Source of the DNA: Ferruginibacter yonginensis
GTDB lineage: Bacteria; Bacteroidota; Bacteroidia; Chitinophagales; Chitinophagaceae
Assembly: GCF_042651465.1 (NCBI RefSeq)
Contig: NZ_JBHSCZ010000001.1
Span: 1-64,000 of the forward strand
Length of the DNA: 64,000 nucleotides
Direction: 5' to 3'
Part shown: positions 10,510 to 19,724 of the stretch, piece after piece
How the letters are laid out: each line of letters starts with the position of its first letter
Numbering within the stretch: position 1 is the first letter of the stretch
Made by a program: the position numbers and the translations under genes
The notes under the pieces: model-generated
Database searches by the model: none
The model's input: only the letters and a program-made list of their open reading frames with translations
Told to the model about the DNA's origin: nothing

Positions 10510-10514
10510 GTATA

Positions 10515-12050
10515 AGCTGATAGCGTACTATATTTTATGCTGTTGCATTGTAATGTTCTTTTTGCTTCTCCAAAAAGGAACCAAAAAAGGAGCCCCGTAT
10601 TCGATGACGGCCCGAATACTGTTTGGTTCCTTGATGTGGCTATTGTGGTACTGTAAACTGGGCAGTGGAAAGTGCTTCATCGCTTTATGTTGGTTGTAGT
10701 ATTTGTTATAGCGTACTATATTTTATGCTATTGCATTGTAATGTTCTTTTTTGCTTCTCCAAAAAAGAACCAAAAAAGGAGCCCCGTATTCGATTACATC
10801 CCGAATACGGGCTGGTTCCTTGATGTGGCTTTTGTGCTACTGTAAACTGAACAGCGTTTTTTAAATCATCGCTTTATGCTGGTTGATGTACTCTTTTTTG
10901 TTTGTATATGTTAGGAGTTTCTGTTTTGATAGCTTCCATTTTTTTATGCCGTTGCATTATGATGTTCTTTTTTGATTCTCCAAAAAAGCACCAAAAAAAG
11001 AGTCCCGTATTCGATGACGGCCCGAATACGGGTTGGTTCCTTGATGTGGCTTTTGTGCTACTGTAAACTGAACAGCGTTTTTTTATCAGCGCTATATGTT
11101 ACTGGGCGTATTATTAACTCAATTGTATTGAATGGTTACTCGTATTATCTTGGGTACATCCATCTGACCTTATAAAAATAAGGCGTTAAAAAATTTGAAA
11201 AAGTGGAGCGTAAAAAAGAAAATGATAAGAAAAGTTTCAAAGGTTCATCAGGGCAATGGATGAATTGTTAACCGATGCTGCTACATAGCTTTTTTCTTTT
11301 TAGCGAAACGGTTCAAATTTTAGCCGTTTTTTATACAGTCTTGATTTTTTTTGTTACTTTTTTATATCAAGACAAAAAAGTAAATAAGCTGTTTTAGGAA
11401 TGATAAAATGGTGTTATGTAATGATATAGTTTTAGGCATTTAATGAATATGGACGTCTTTTTTTGTATGACTTGATAGCTTACTTTATTATTTGCTATTG
11501 CATTATAATGTTCTTTTTTGCTTCTCCAAAAAAGGAGCCCTGTATTCGATGACGGCCCGAATACGGGTTGGTACCTTGATGGGGCTTATGTGCTACTGTA
11601 AACTGGGCAGTGGGAAGTGCTTCATCGTTTTATATTTGTTGTAGTATTTGTTATAGCGTACTATATTTTATGCTATTGCATTGTAATGTTCTTTTTTGCT
11701 TCTTCAAAAAAGTACCAAAAAAGGAGTCCCATATTCGATGACGGCCCGAATACGGGTTGGTTCCTTGATGTGGCTTTTGTGCTACTGTAAACTGGGCGTA
11801 GGTTTTTCAATCATCGCTTTATTTTAGTTGGGATTACTTTATTGATTGAATTTTTTGTTGGTTGTCGTTTTGATAGTTTACTTTATTATTTGCTGTTGCT
11901 TTAAGATGTTCTTTTTTGCTTCTCCAAATAAGTACCAAAAAAAGTACCCCGTATTCGATGACGGCCCGAATACGGGTTGATTCCTTGTTGGTGGTTTGTG
12001 CTATTGTAAACTGGGCAGTGGCAATTGCTTCATCACTTTATTTTAGTTGG
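10515..12050 (+). repeat. Array of six ~175-bp hairpin-bearing repeats
   Basis: Six copies, all in the same orientation, lie at about 10515-10699, 10707-10885, 10926-11100, 11471-11640, 11652-11828 and 11868-12050. Each runs in the order TTGCATT.TAATGTTCTTTT, a C/A-rich block CTCCAAAAAAG.ACCAAAAAAG, then the dyad CCCGTATTCG-9 bases-CGAATACGGG, then TTCCTTGATGTGGC and GCTACTGTAAACTG. The 10-bp stem is perfect in copies 3 and 6. It can be lengthened by AAGGA before it and TCCTT after it. Short open frames through the array (for example 10508-10699 and 10972-11175) translate the repeat itself and are not genes. The 11101-11470 gap between copies 3 and 4 holds only AT-rich DNA and a small hairpin CCTTAT/ATAAGG at 11168-11183. 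Confidence 0.85.
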
Positions 12051-12092
12051 GATTACTTTAGTGGTTGAATTTTTTGTGGTTGTTGTTTTGAT

Positions 12093-12147
12093 AGCTTTTG
12101 TACAGCTTTCGTATAGCTGTTACATAACTGTTATAAAGCTGTTGGTA
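12093..12147 (+). repeat. Five tandem 11-bp repeats (AGCTGTT-type)
   Basis: Five consecutive 11-mers can be read: AGCTTTTGTAC, AGCTTTCGTAT, AGCTGTTACAT, AACTGTTATAA, AGCTGTTGGTA. The period is close to one helical turn, so the motifs face the same side of the DNA. The array lies after the hairpin repeats and about 400 bases upstream of the next T9SS gene. Confidence 0.6.
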
Positions 12148-12542
12148 CGGAGTAAGTGGGCTATGGTAAGCTTTTTGGAAAGCTTTTGCTGAACTTTTGA
12201 AAGAAAGTTGGGATATTTTTTTACATATATTAAAAAAATAATAACATAGTGTTGGTCTATATTTCAGTAGGTTTTAATGACATAAACATGTGAGACTTAC
12301 TATTTTTTTAATTTTTTTGTAACTTATTAAAACAAGTTTTGCGATAATTACGTAATTTTACTAAACAAAACCAAATATCTAACAAGTACAAACCCTAATT
12401 TGTATTTCATTAATCTGTTTTGTTTTCCTCCAACCATCCTTCTTAAAGCTAGTATTTAAACTCAATCTCTCTTACTCATCACTTTTTTGAGTGCATTGCT
12501 TTGCATTGCCGTTTTATGTTTTGTATTTAATTTTTTAATTAT
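12148..12542 (+). other. AT-rich intergenic region, no gene seen
   Basis: Nearly 400 bases upstream of the 1040-aa T9SS gene contain poly-T and poly-A runs and a small inverted repeat AAGCTTT/AAAGCTT at about 12168-12186. No open frame or convincing TAnnTTTG promoter could be supported, although the promoter for the next gene must lie somewhere here. Confidence 0.4.
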
Positions 12543-15500
12543 ATGTTTATGAGAAGAGTTTTACTAGTATTCACAATTCTTGTTTTTGTTTTACAAGCTA
12601 GCGCAGCAACACGTACTTGGAGAGGTAGAGGATATACGGGTGGGGGAGCAACAGGTGGAACTGATTTGAATGCTGCTGCAAACTGGAACGGTGGGACAGC
12701 ATTGTTGACAACAGATGATTATGTAATCAATCTTAATAACAACAATACCAATACAGCATTAACGCTTTCAGCAAATTTTGTTTGTAATTCTTTAACAATA
12801 AATGCAAACTTGACCGATTTAACGAATGCTAGTGGTAACACTTTCTCTCTAACGCTTGGCTCATTTGATTTATCAATTGCAGGTAATTTTGCAGTTACAA
12901 ACAGTGCTGCTGATGCAAACGATAATGGTTTAAGGCCATATGTGATGACATTCACTATACCGGCTAATAGGACAATAACAATAGGAGGTAATTTTTCTTT
13001 AAGTAATAGTGATATTTCTCTTTCTGATAATTCCATAACATTCGAAAATAATGGTACAGTTTCAGTTACAGGTACTACTACTCTTACCTCTAACAACACT
13101 GGTACGTCTAGCTTGAATGCTTTATTAGTTGGTAATGCTCCTGCCAATTTTGTTTTAAATGGTGCTGTTTCATTTGGAGGTGTTGGAACAAATGACGTAA
13201 ATAATCGTAACAGATTTGGTTGTTTGGTAGCTGCCAATACGGGTAGTTTTACTTTTAGAAATAATGTGACTTTTGGAGCAAATTCTTCAGTTAATACAAT
13301 TTTTACTGATGGAACTGTTGTTTTTGACGGTACTGCTAATCAAACACTTACTTATAATAACACAGCTGTATATATCAGATTGCCCAATGTAATTATCGGT
13401 TCAACCAACAATCCAACATTGGTTTTGGCAGGATCTGTAACCCCAGATAATATTCTTCAAAATCTTACTATTAATGGTAGTGCGACTTTGGATTTAAATT
13501 CTCGTCAATGGAATAGACATACGAATGGAGGTGCATTTAATTTAAAAAATACAGCTACTTTACTATTAGGAGCGAATACAAGTTCAAATGCTACAACAGT
13601 TGGTACAGCTACTTTAATCGCTGGCAGTAATTTTCCATCAGGTTTTACAACTTATACTTTAGATTCTACGAGTACGGTTCATTTTAATTTAGCAGGCGCT
13701 CAAACAGTACCCGGTACTACACAAGGTATTACCAGCTATGGTAACCTTACTTTAACCGGTAATACAAAAACACTGGGTGCTGATATTGCAATTTTCAGAA
13801 ATTTGAATATTGCTGCCAATACAACATTTGCGTTAGGTAATTTCAATACCACTTTACGATCAAATAGTCAAACTACGGCTAATATAACATCAATACCAAC
13901 TACAGCCAATATCACTTATGGTACTGGTAGGTTTAATATTGAGCGTTACTTGTTCGCTAAAAAATCATGGCGTTCGTTAGCTACACCTATTGACCCTACC
14001 GATGCTACTACAATAACCCAAGCTTGGAGAGAAAACGGTAGTGCATTAACTTCTACTGGTTTTGGTACACAAATAAGTGGCCCAGCAAGTTACATAGGCA
14101 TGGATCAAACCACTGTAAGGGGATCTATGAAAAGTTTCAATATGGCACTAGGTGATTTTGTTGAAGTTACCAATACTGGTAATGCTATTTACAACGCATC
14201 AGGTTATTTTGTTTTTGTGAGGGGCGATAGGGCTGTAAATACAACAGGTACTACGGGTGCTACCACCCTTCGTATGAGTGGTAGAATCGTTAGAAATGAT
14301 CAAGCTTACAATATTACCGCCAATAAGTTTATATCAATCGGTAACCCTTATGCATCAAGGGTAGATGTTCGTAACTTAACCTTTGGTGGAGGTGCGGTAC
14401 AATCATTTTATGTGTGGAACCCTAACGCTCCAGGCAGTTATAATGTAGGAGGTTACCAAGTATATGTGAAAGAAATTGCTGGTACTAACTACCGTTTGAA
14501 TGGTTTACCATTGGGTGCTATCAATAATTTTATAGAAAGTGGTCAGGCGGTATTTTTCCAAGCCAACGGATCAGCTGGTACAGTCACTTTTACGGAAGCT
14601 AGTAAAGCAAGTGGCAGTAGTTTGGTGAGCAGAATGGGTTCAATGGAACGTCCGGGTGCAACTACACCTAGTTTAGCCATTAATTTAAAAACTACTGATG
14701 TTGATGGTACTCAATTTGATGCTGATGGCATTGTGGTAGATTTTGATGCCAATTTTACAAATACTATTGATGAAAACGATGTACGTAAAGTGAGTAATAC
14801 CGTTGATAACTTATCAATGCGTAGCAACGGTGTGTTATTAACGGCTGATAGAAGAGTTTTGTTGCGCAACAATGACACCATCTTCTTAAATATTGCAGGT
14901 TTACGTACTGCTAATTATAGTTTTTCTATTGACCCATCATTGATAGATGGGTTAGGTTTAGAAGCGTTTTTGGTAGATGCTTTTTTAGGTACGCAAACAC
15001 CGGTTAGCTTAACTGATGTTACTACTATTAATTTTGCTACCACCACTGATGCTGCAAGTAAGGCTAATACTCGTTTTATGTTGGTATTTAAACCAGCAGC
15101 TGTATTGCCAGTAACTTTCACAACTATTACGGCGGTAAGAGACGCTATTAACAAGCAAGTAGCAGTACGTTGGAATGTTGCTACGGAAATTAACATCACT
15201 CGTTATGAGGTAGAACGTAGTGCTACCGGTACTGGTTTTGCTCCGATTGCTACTGTTAATCCTATCAGTAATAATGGCGTTGCGGTGAGCTACAGCATTA
15301 ACGATGCAGCGGCATTAGCTACCACTAATTTCTACAGGGTAAAAGCAATTAGCAACAATGGTACGGTACAATACAGTGCGGTGGTAAAAGTAGCGGCTTT
15401 ACCAACTGCTAGTGGTTTTGTGGTGTACCCTAACCCAGTAGTAGGCAACACTATTAACTTGCAAGCCAACCAAGTAACCAAGGGTGCGTACAACGTACAA

Positions 15501-15665
15501 TTGGTAAACCAAGCTGGTCAAATTGTTTACAAAGGTTTATTGAACATCAATAGTGACAACCAATCAACTTCGTTAGTGTTGGATGCTGCTACTGCTGCAG
15601 GAGTGTATACGTTGGTGTTAGATAATGACCAACAAAAAGTATCACTACAAGTATTGGTTCGATAA
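12543..15665 (+). CDS. T9SS type A sorting-domain surface protein, 1040 aa
   Basis: The first ATG (12543) is used; a second ATG six bases on is equally possible. A signal peptide covers residues 1-21 (RRVLLVFTILVFVLQASA). Residues 22-450 are strand-rich and Asn/Thr/Gly-rich, with TWRGRG.TGGGATGG and AANWNGG near the start, which resembles the opening of β-helix surface proteins. From about residue 459 it carries the same module as the two upstream paralogs (RYLFAKKSWRSLATP, GYFVFVRGDRAV, ESGQAVFFQA). A FnIII-like part (VRWNVATEINITRYEVERS) and a type A T9SS sorting domain from about residue 958 follow. The last 580 residues are strongly similar to those of the 2017-aa protein, including long identical stretches. 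The role is unknown; it is inferred to be exported by T9SS. Confidence 0.85.
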   Translation: MFMRRVLLVFTILVFVLQASAATRTWRGRGYTGGGATGGTDLNAAANWNGGTALLTTDDYVINLNNNNTNTALTLSANFVCNSLTINANLTDLTNASGNTFSLTLGSFDLSIAGNFAVTNSAADANDNGLRPYVMTFTIPANRTITIGGNFSLSNSDISLSDNSITFENNGTVSVTGTTTLTSNNTGTSSLNALLVGNAPANFVLNGAVSFGGVGTNDVNNRNRFGCLVAANTGSFTFRNNVTFGANSSVNTIFTDGTVVFDGTANQTLTYNNTAVYIRLPNVIIGSTNNPTLVLAGSVTPDNILQNLTINGSATLDLNSRQWNRHTNGGAFNLKNTATLLLGANTSSNATTVGTATLIAGSNFPSGFTTYTLDSTSTVHFNLAGAQTVPGTTQGITSYGNLTLTGNTKTLGADIAIFRNLNIAANTTFALGNFNTTLRSNSQTTANITSIPTTANITYGTGRFNIERYLFAKKSWRSLATPIDPTDATTITQAWRENGSALTSTGFGTQISGPASYIGMDQTTVRGSMKSFNMALGDFVEVTNTGNAIYNASGYFVFVRGDRAVNTTGTTGATTLRMSGRIVRNDQAYNITANKFISIGNPYASRVDVRNLTFGGGAVQSFYVWNPNAPGSYNVGGYQVYVKEIAGTNYRLNGLPLGAINNFIESGQAVFFQANGSAGTVTFTEASKASGSSLVSRMGSMERPGATTPSLAINLKTTDVDGTQFDADGIVVDFDANFTNTIDENDVRKVSNTVDNLSMRSNGVLLTADRRVLLRNNDTIFLNIAGLRTANYSFSIDPSLIDGLGLEAFLVDAFLGTQTPVSLTDVTTINFATTTDAASKANTRFMLVFKPAAVLPVTFTTITAVRDAINKQVAVRWNVATEINITRYEVERSATGTGFAPIATVNPISNNGVAVSYSINDAAALATTNFYRVKAISNNGTVQYSAVVKVAALPTASGFVVYPNPVVGNTINLQANQVTKGAYNVQLVNQAGQIVYKGLLNINSDNQSTSLVLDAATAAGVYTLVLDNDQQKVSLQVLVR

Positions 15666-15678
15666 ATGATACATTTTT

Positions 15679-15716
15679 TAAAAAGGGCGAATTTCTTCAT
15701 GTTCGCCCTTTTTTCA
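15679..15716 (+). terminator. Rho-independent terminator after the 1040-aa T9SS gene
   Basis: The stem AAAAGGGCGAA/TTCGCCCTTTT with a loop of about ten bases and a trailing T-run starts 14 bases after the stop codon. It marks the boundary between the T9SS genes and the exopolysaccharide locus. Confidence 0.85.
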
Positions 15717-15861
15717 TACCTGCGTATTTATTCTTTCAGCAGGCCTACCATCTTACACTATTTAATTGTAGCAATAAAACAGCACTATTTACGTTAACAA
15801 TACATTGTTCACATTATCGTAATTGTGCTATTTTGTTTACATAGAATTCATAAACAAAGCT

Positions 15862-15869
15862 TATTTTTG
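15862..15869 (+). promoter_or_regulatory. Putative -7 element for the small PID-CTERM-like gene
   Basis: TATTTTTG matches the Bacteroidota TAnnTTTG element and lies 24 bases upstream of the start at 15893. A TTTG at 15832-15835 could be the -33 element, but the spacing (26) is longer than usual. Confidence 0.35.
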
Positions 15870-15892
15870 ACAATTATAATCATACATTACTG

Positions 15893-16105
15893 ATGAAGTA
15901 TATCAAATCATTTTTAGTTATCGTGTTGGTTGCATTACTGCCAATATTGGGTTGGGCACAGCCAGCGGATCCATGTACTGACCCTGCAGATCCTTGTCCG
16001 GTTGACAATGGCACTATTTTTTTTATAGCGATTGTTTTTTCATTGATTGCGTATAAAGTTTACCGTGTTCGTTTTAGTGCTTCATCAGCTGCGCCATTAT
16101 CTTAA
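15893..16105 (+). CDS. Small exported protein with PID-CTERM-like sorting tail, 70 aa
   Basis: This short protein has a signal peptide (residues 1-22, ending GWA before Q23) and a Pro/Asp/Cys-rich linker with a repeated AD-PC pattern (residues 25-36). A P-V-D-N-G motif (residues 36-40) is followed directly by a hydrophobic segment (41-54) and basic residues K55, R58 and R60. That order of motif, membrane helix and basic residues is the layout of exosortase recognition tails. The P-[IV]-D form resembles the PID-CTERM tails of Bacteroidota. It sits just upstream of the polysaccharide export gene, and an exosortase lies near the other end of the same locus (51943-52527), so it is a likely substrate. 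The ten-residue tail after the basic residues is unusual. The assignment is from layout only. Confidence 0.6.
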   Translation: MKYIKSFLVIVLVALLPILGWAQPADPCTDPADPCPVDNGTIFFIAIVFSLIAYKVYRVRFSASSAAPLS

Positions 16106-16155
16106 TTAATACCCTTATGCAAATTAATAGGCTGTTATTTAGCTAATAGTTTTAT

Positions 16156-16163
16156 TATATTTG
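16156..16163 (+). promoter_or_regulatory. Putative -7 element of the exopolysaccharide operon
   Basis: TATATTTG matches TAnnTTTG, 66 bases upstream of the export lipoprotein start at 16230. No clear -33 TTG was found at the right distance. If used, it would start the long transcript that runs through wza-, wzc- and upxY-like genes. Confidence 0.4.
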
Positions 16164-16229
16164 TTTTTTAACTGCATCGTATTTTTTAAAGATATAAGGG
16201 TGGCGTTTTATAACGCCCAACGTCATACA

Positions 16230-17045
16230 ATGATTTCATATTACATCCAATTATTGCATACATCCTATCGCTCTGCCAGCTTAATTTTAGGCTTTTTAGC
16301 TGTCATTTTTTTGGGTACTTCTTGTAGTACCACTAAGCCTTCTGCTTACTTTACCACTATACCAAAAGATACCACTATACAGCAATTTGTAACTAATAAT
16401 TACGAATCAAAAATTGTTGCAGGCGATGTATTGTCTGTTTTGGTAAGTAGTTTGAGTACAGAGGAAGATGCGATATTTAATAAACCTATTACTGCTTTGG
16501 CTGCTGCTGGTAGTAACCCTACCACCGCAGGTTATTTGGTACAGCCTGATGGCAGTATTTTTTTACATCGTTTAGGGAAAATCACCGCTGCTGGTACAAC
16601 ACGTAAAGTATTGGCATTACAGATTGCAGAGCAGCTGCGCCCTTTTATGAAAGAACCCATTGTTCAAGTAAATTATGTAAACCATAAAGTAACCATTTTA
16701 GGTGAAGTTGGTAAAGCACAAGTGTTACAATTGCCAGAAGAGCAAATTTCAATTATTGATGCGTTGGTGTTAAGTGGCGATATTAATGCCAGTGGTAATA
16801 GAAAAGATGTGATGGTTATTAGAGAAGAAGGTAATACCAAAAGCGTAAAGCATTTGAATTTAGAAGATGCTGCTATTTTTACATCGCCTTGGTATTATGT
16901 AAAACCAAATGATATCGTTTTAGTGAGTGCAGATAATAGTAAGTTTCGAAAAGAAGAGAACCGACGCAATTTGCAAACCAATATCACTTTGGTAGCAACA
17001 GGTTTATCTTTATTAATTATCATCATTGATAGGGTTATTAAATAA
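16230..17045 (+). CDS. Polysaccharide export lipoprotein (Wza/BexD family), 271 aa
   Basis: The protein belongs to the outer-membrane export family that forms the exit channel for exopolysaccharide. The start at 16230 is chosen over an in-frame TTG at 16161 because it gives a lipoprotein signal (hydrophobic stretch, then GTSC with the lipid cysteine at residue 32). A poly_export domain follows (AGDVLSVLV, YLVQPDGSIFLHRLGKI) and then an SLBB-type domain (VTILGEVGKAQVLQLP, ALVLSGDI). The final 20 residues are a membrane helix (LVATGLSLLIIIID), usual for the shorter Bacteroidota members. It lies five bases before the Wzc-type kinase gene, its normal partner. The lipobox is imperfect at position -3 (Gly). 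Confidence 0.88.
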   Translation: MISYYIQLLHTSYRSASLILGFLAVIFLGTSCSTTKPSAYFTTIPKDTTIQQFVTNNYESKIVAGDVLSVLVSSLSTEEDAIFNKPITALAAAGSNPTTAGYLVQPDGSIFLHRLGKITAAGTTRKVLALQIAEQLRPFMKEPIVQVNYVNHKVTILGEVGKAQVLQLPEEQISIIDALVLSGDINASGNRKDVMVIREEGNTKSVKHLNLEDAAIFTSPWYYVKPNDIVLVSADNSKFRKEENRRNLQTNITLVATGLSLLIIIIDRVIK

Positions 17046-17050
17046 TTGTC

Positions 17051-19489
17051 ATGAGCCAAAGTGAAGATTCATTTTTCAGTGATAAACCACAAACCAATCT
17101 ATTAGCACAGATTGTACATCGTTATTTACCTTTTTGGCCTATGTTGGCCATTTTTATAACCGTAGCTGTTAGTATTTCTTATGTGTATTTGCGTTCGCAA
17201 AACAAAGTTTATGTAGCAGCTGCTAAGGTATTGCTGAAAGATCCTCAAAAAGGTACTGGTGATAGCAAAGTGTTAGATGCCTTAAATATTTTTAGCGAAA
17301 AAAAAATTGTAGAGAATGAGATTTTGGTATTGCGTTCTACCAGTATTGTACAAGAAGTAGTGAAGCAATTAGATTTGTATACCACTATTTACAATGAAGG
17401 CAAGGTTCAAACAGAAGAATTGTATGGCAGCAATGCACCTTTATATTTTGAGGCGGTGTATAAAGACAGTGCCATTAATGGTGGCGGTAAAATGTCGTTA
17501 GATATTGATTGGAAAAATAATCAATACACATTAGACAAAGCTACACATCGTTTTACTGATATTATTACAGTTGCTGGTACCGCATACAGGGTTAAGGTAA
17601 ATGATGGTTATAATAAGGCTGCTATTGGTAAAAATTATTTTGTAATTTTTAATGATTTAGGTTCAGCTGCTGGCGGTATAATTGGCTCATTAAGGGCCGC
17701 ACCCATTTCATTTTCATCAACTGTAATTGATGTTAGTTTAGAAACAGCCGTACCAGAAAAAGGTATTAAAATTCTGAACAAATTATTTGAAGTTTACAAC
17801 ATTGCTGGCGTTGCCGATAAAAACCAAATAGCTAACAGAACATTGCGGTTTATTGAAGATCGATTAGCTGAAGTAACGGCACAGTTAGATAGTGTAGAAA
17901 GAAGTGAAGAAGGCTTGCGTTCAAGAGAAGGAATTACTGATATTTCTGCACAAGGCACTCAATATGCCACCACACTGCAAGAGTTAGATCGTCAAAAAAC
18001 AGCCAACGATTTACAGTTGGAAGTGTTGAATAATGTACAAAGCTACATCAACAGTAAAGGTAGAAAGCCTGGTACGGTGCCATCGCAACAAGTGGTTTCA
18101 GATGCAACCTTAACAAGTTTGTTGTCACAATTGTATAATGCTGAGTTTGATTTAGATAAGCTCCGTACCACTGCCGGTGAGCAAAGTGAGAGTGTACAAT
18201 TAGCGGAGCAGCGCATTGTTCGTTTAAAAAATGACATTAAAGAAAACATCAATAATATAAGAACGACCTATCAAATAGAGCGTAATAATATTATGGCCAA
18301 TATCAATTTAAACAATGGATTGTTGGCTCGATTACCCGGTAAAGAAAGGGCTTTATTAGCTATTAGTAGGCAACAAGCCATTAAGAACAATATTTATACT
18401 TTGTTGTTGAATAAACGTGAAGAAGCTGCTATTTCATCTGCATCTACCACTCCCGATTTAAGGGTTTTGGAAAATGGTTACTCATACGGACCTATAAGAC
18501 CTATCCCTAAAAACTATTATTTAACAGGGTTATTGTGTGGCTTATTGGCATTTTTACTTTTTGTACAATTGAATGAACCGTTGAGTTCGAAAGTATTGTT
18601 TAGGGCAGAGATAGAAGATAAAACCAAAGTGCCTGTAATTGGTGAAATTATACAAACCAACGATAAAAATAATATTGCTATTACTGATGGTAAACGCACT
18701 GTTGTAGCTGAACAAATACGTTCGCTACGTACCAATTTGAATTATATAGGCTTGAATGAAACCAATAAAGTATTGTTGGTTACTTCCAGTATTTCGGGTG
18801 AGGGTAAAAGTTTTGTGGCAACTAACTTGGCATTGAGTTTTACCTTAACGGGTAAAAAAGTGGCTTTGTTAGAAATGGATTTGCGTAAGCCCAAATTGAG
18901 TAAAGCATTGGGTGTAAAACGTGACCCTGGTATTTCAAGTTATTTAATAGGTAAGAGCAGTTTAGATGAAATAATAAAACCTACCATGTACCAAAACTTG
19001 TTTTTGGTAACGGCTGGTCCTATTCCACCTAACCCCACTGAATTGATAGGTAAGCCAAGTTTTGGAGAGATGATGGAAGCTTTGAAAGAGCGTTTTGATT
19101 ATGTAATTATTGACTCTGCACCTATTGCCCCTGTAACCGATTCTCAATTATTGAAACCTTATGTACATACAACCATTTTTGTGGTAAGGCATGATGTTAC
19201 ACCTTCGGTATTTTTAAAAATGATTGATGGGTTGAAGAGAGATGGCAAGTTTAATAATATGTGTGTGGTGTTTAATGGGGTAAAACCAAGGGGAACATCT
19301 TTCCTTAATTATGGTATGGGTGGTTATGGCAATGGTTATGGTTACGGTTACGGATACGGCTATGGTTATGGTTACGGATATGGTAGTGAAGCAAGCAGTT
19401 ATTATATAGCCGATGGTGATTCGCCTGGTTTTAAAAACTTGTTTGGTTTTATGGGCTTTATAAAAAAGTTATTTAAAAAGCGTCGATAA
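17051..19489 (+). CDS. Wzc-type chain-length determinant and tyrosine autokinase, 812 aa
   Basis: This inner-membrane co-polymerase and BY-kinase controls chain length and couples synthesis to the Wza channel. An N-terminal membrane helix (about 28-48) begins the Wzz domain. A long periplasmic coiled coil with the GNVR-like region follows (about 270-440), and a second helix is near 490-510. The cytoplasmic kinase has Walker A (SGEGKSF, about 580-588), Walker A' (LLEMDLRKPK, about 606) and Walker B (YVIIDSAP, about 683). The tail at about 757-785 alternates Gly and Tyr (at least nine Tyr), the site of autophosphorylation in this family. The tail is encoded by a short GGTTAY-type repeat at about 19320-19385. 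A matching phosphatase is encoded at 54090-54833. Confidence 0.92.
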   Translation: MSQSEDSFFSDKPQTNLLAQIVHRYLPFWPMLAIFITVAVSISYVYLRSQNKVYVAAAKVLLKDPQKGTGDSKVLDALNIFSEKKIVENEILVLRSTSIVQEVVKQLDLYTTIYNEGKVQTEELYGSNAPLYFEAVYKDSAINGGGKMSLDIDWKNNQYTLDKATHRFTDIITVAGTAYRVKVNDGYNKAAIGKNYFVIFNDLGSAAGGIIGSLRAAPISFSSTVIDVSLETAVPEKGIKILNKLFEVYNIAGVADKNQIANRTLRFIEDRLAEVTAQLDSVERSEEGLRSREGITDISAQGTQYATTLQELDRQKTANDLQLEVLNNVQSYINSKGRKPGTVPSQQVVSDATLTSLLSQLYNAEFDLDKLRTTAGEQSESVQLAEQRIVRLKNDIKENINNIRTTYQIERNNIMANINLNNGLLARLPGKERALLAISRQQAIKNNIYTLLLNKREEAAISSASTTPDLRVLENGYSYGPIRPIPKNYYLTGLLCGLLAFLLFVQLNEPLSSKVLFRAEIEDKTKVPVIGEIIQTNDKNNIAITDGKRTVVAEQIRSLRTNLNYIGLNETNKVLLVTSSISGEGKSFVATNLALSFTLTGKKVALLEMDLRKPKLSKALGVKRDPGISSYLIGKSSLDEIIKPTMYQNLFLVTAGPIPPNPTELIGKPSFGEMMEALKERFDYVIIDSAPIAPVTDSQLLKPYVHTTIFVVRHDVTPSVFLKMIDGLKRDGKFNNMCVVFNGVKPRGTSFLNYGMGGYGNGYGYGYGYGYGYGYGYGSEASSYYIADGDSPGFKNLFGFMGFIKKLFKKRR

Positions 19490-19669
19490 AATCCCTGTTA
19501 AAAACAGTGATGTCACTTTTAATTTTGATACCCGTTGTATGAAAATTTATGACCATTTTTTGTTTGTTCTTCAGTACGGTTAAGTATAACATGTGACTGA
19601 GGAACAGCGAAGCTTTGTGCCAACTGTAAGCAACAACGTCTTTTAAACATTTCATTATACCAATGGTTT

Positions 19670-19683
19670 CACTTTTAAAAGTG
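19670..19683. promoter_or_regulatory. Perfect 14-bp palindrome in the upxY leader region
   Basis: CACTTTTAAAAGTG is a perfect palindrome 41 bases upstream of the antiterminator gene, in the 235-bp gap after the kinase gene. A second small inverted repeat, AGTGA-TG-TCACT, lies at about 19507-19518. It could be an operator or part of a leader hairpin. No direct evidence of function. Confidence 0.35.
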
Positions 19684-19724
19684 CCCATTATTTTAATTTG
19701 AATGAACCCTAAAAATAAACAACC

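Noticed and set aside
10508..11175. Open frames in the hairpin repeats encoding related short peptides (PYSMTARI, GSLMWLL, YCKL)
   Set aside because: The similarity comes from the DNA repeat itself. The frames have no common start or length, other copies are frameshifted, and the hairpin rather than the peptide is what is conserved.
12719..13237. Long antisense frame (172 codons) inside the 1040-aa T9SS gene
   Set aside because: It is antisense to low-complexity Asn/Thr/Gly coding sequence, which often leaves the reverse frame open; the sense strand has the signal peptide and sorting domain.
19473..19688. Minus-strand frame of 71 codons at the end of the kinase gene
   Set aside because: It overlaps the kinase stop and the leader of the antiterminator gene, with no promoter or family features.
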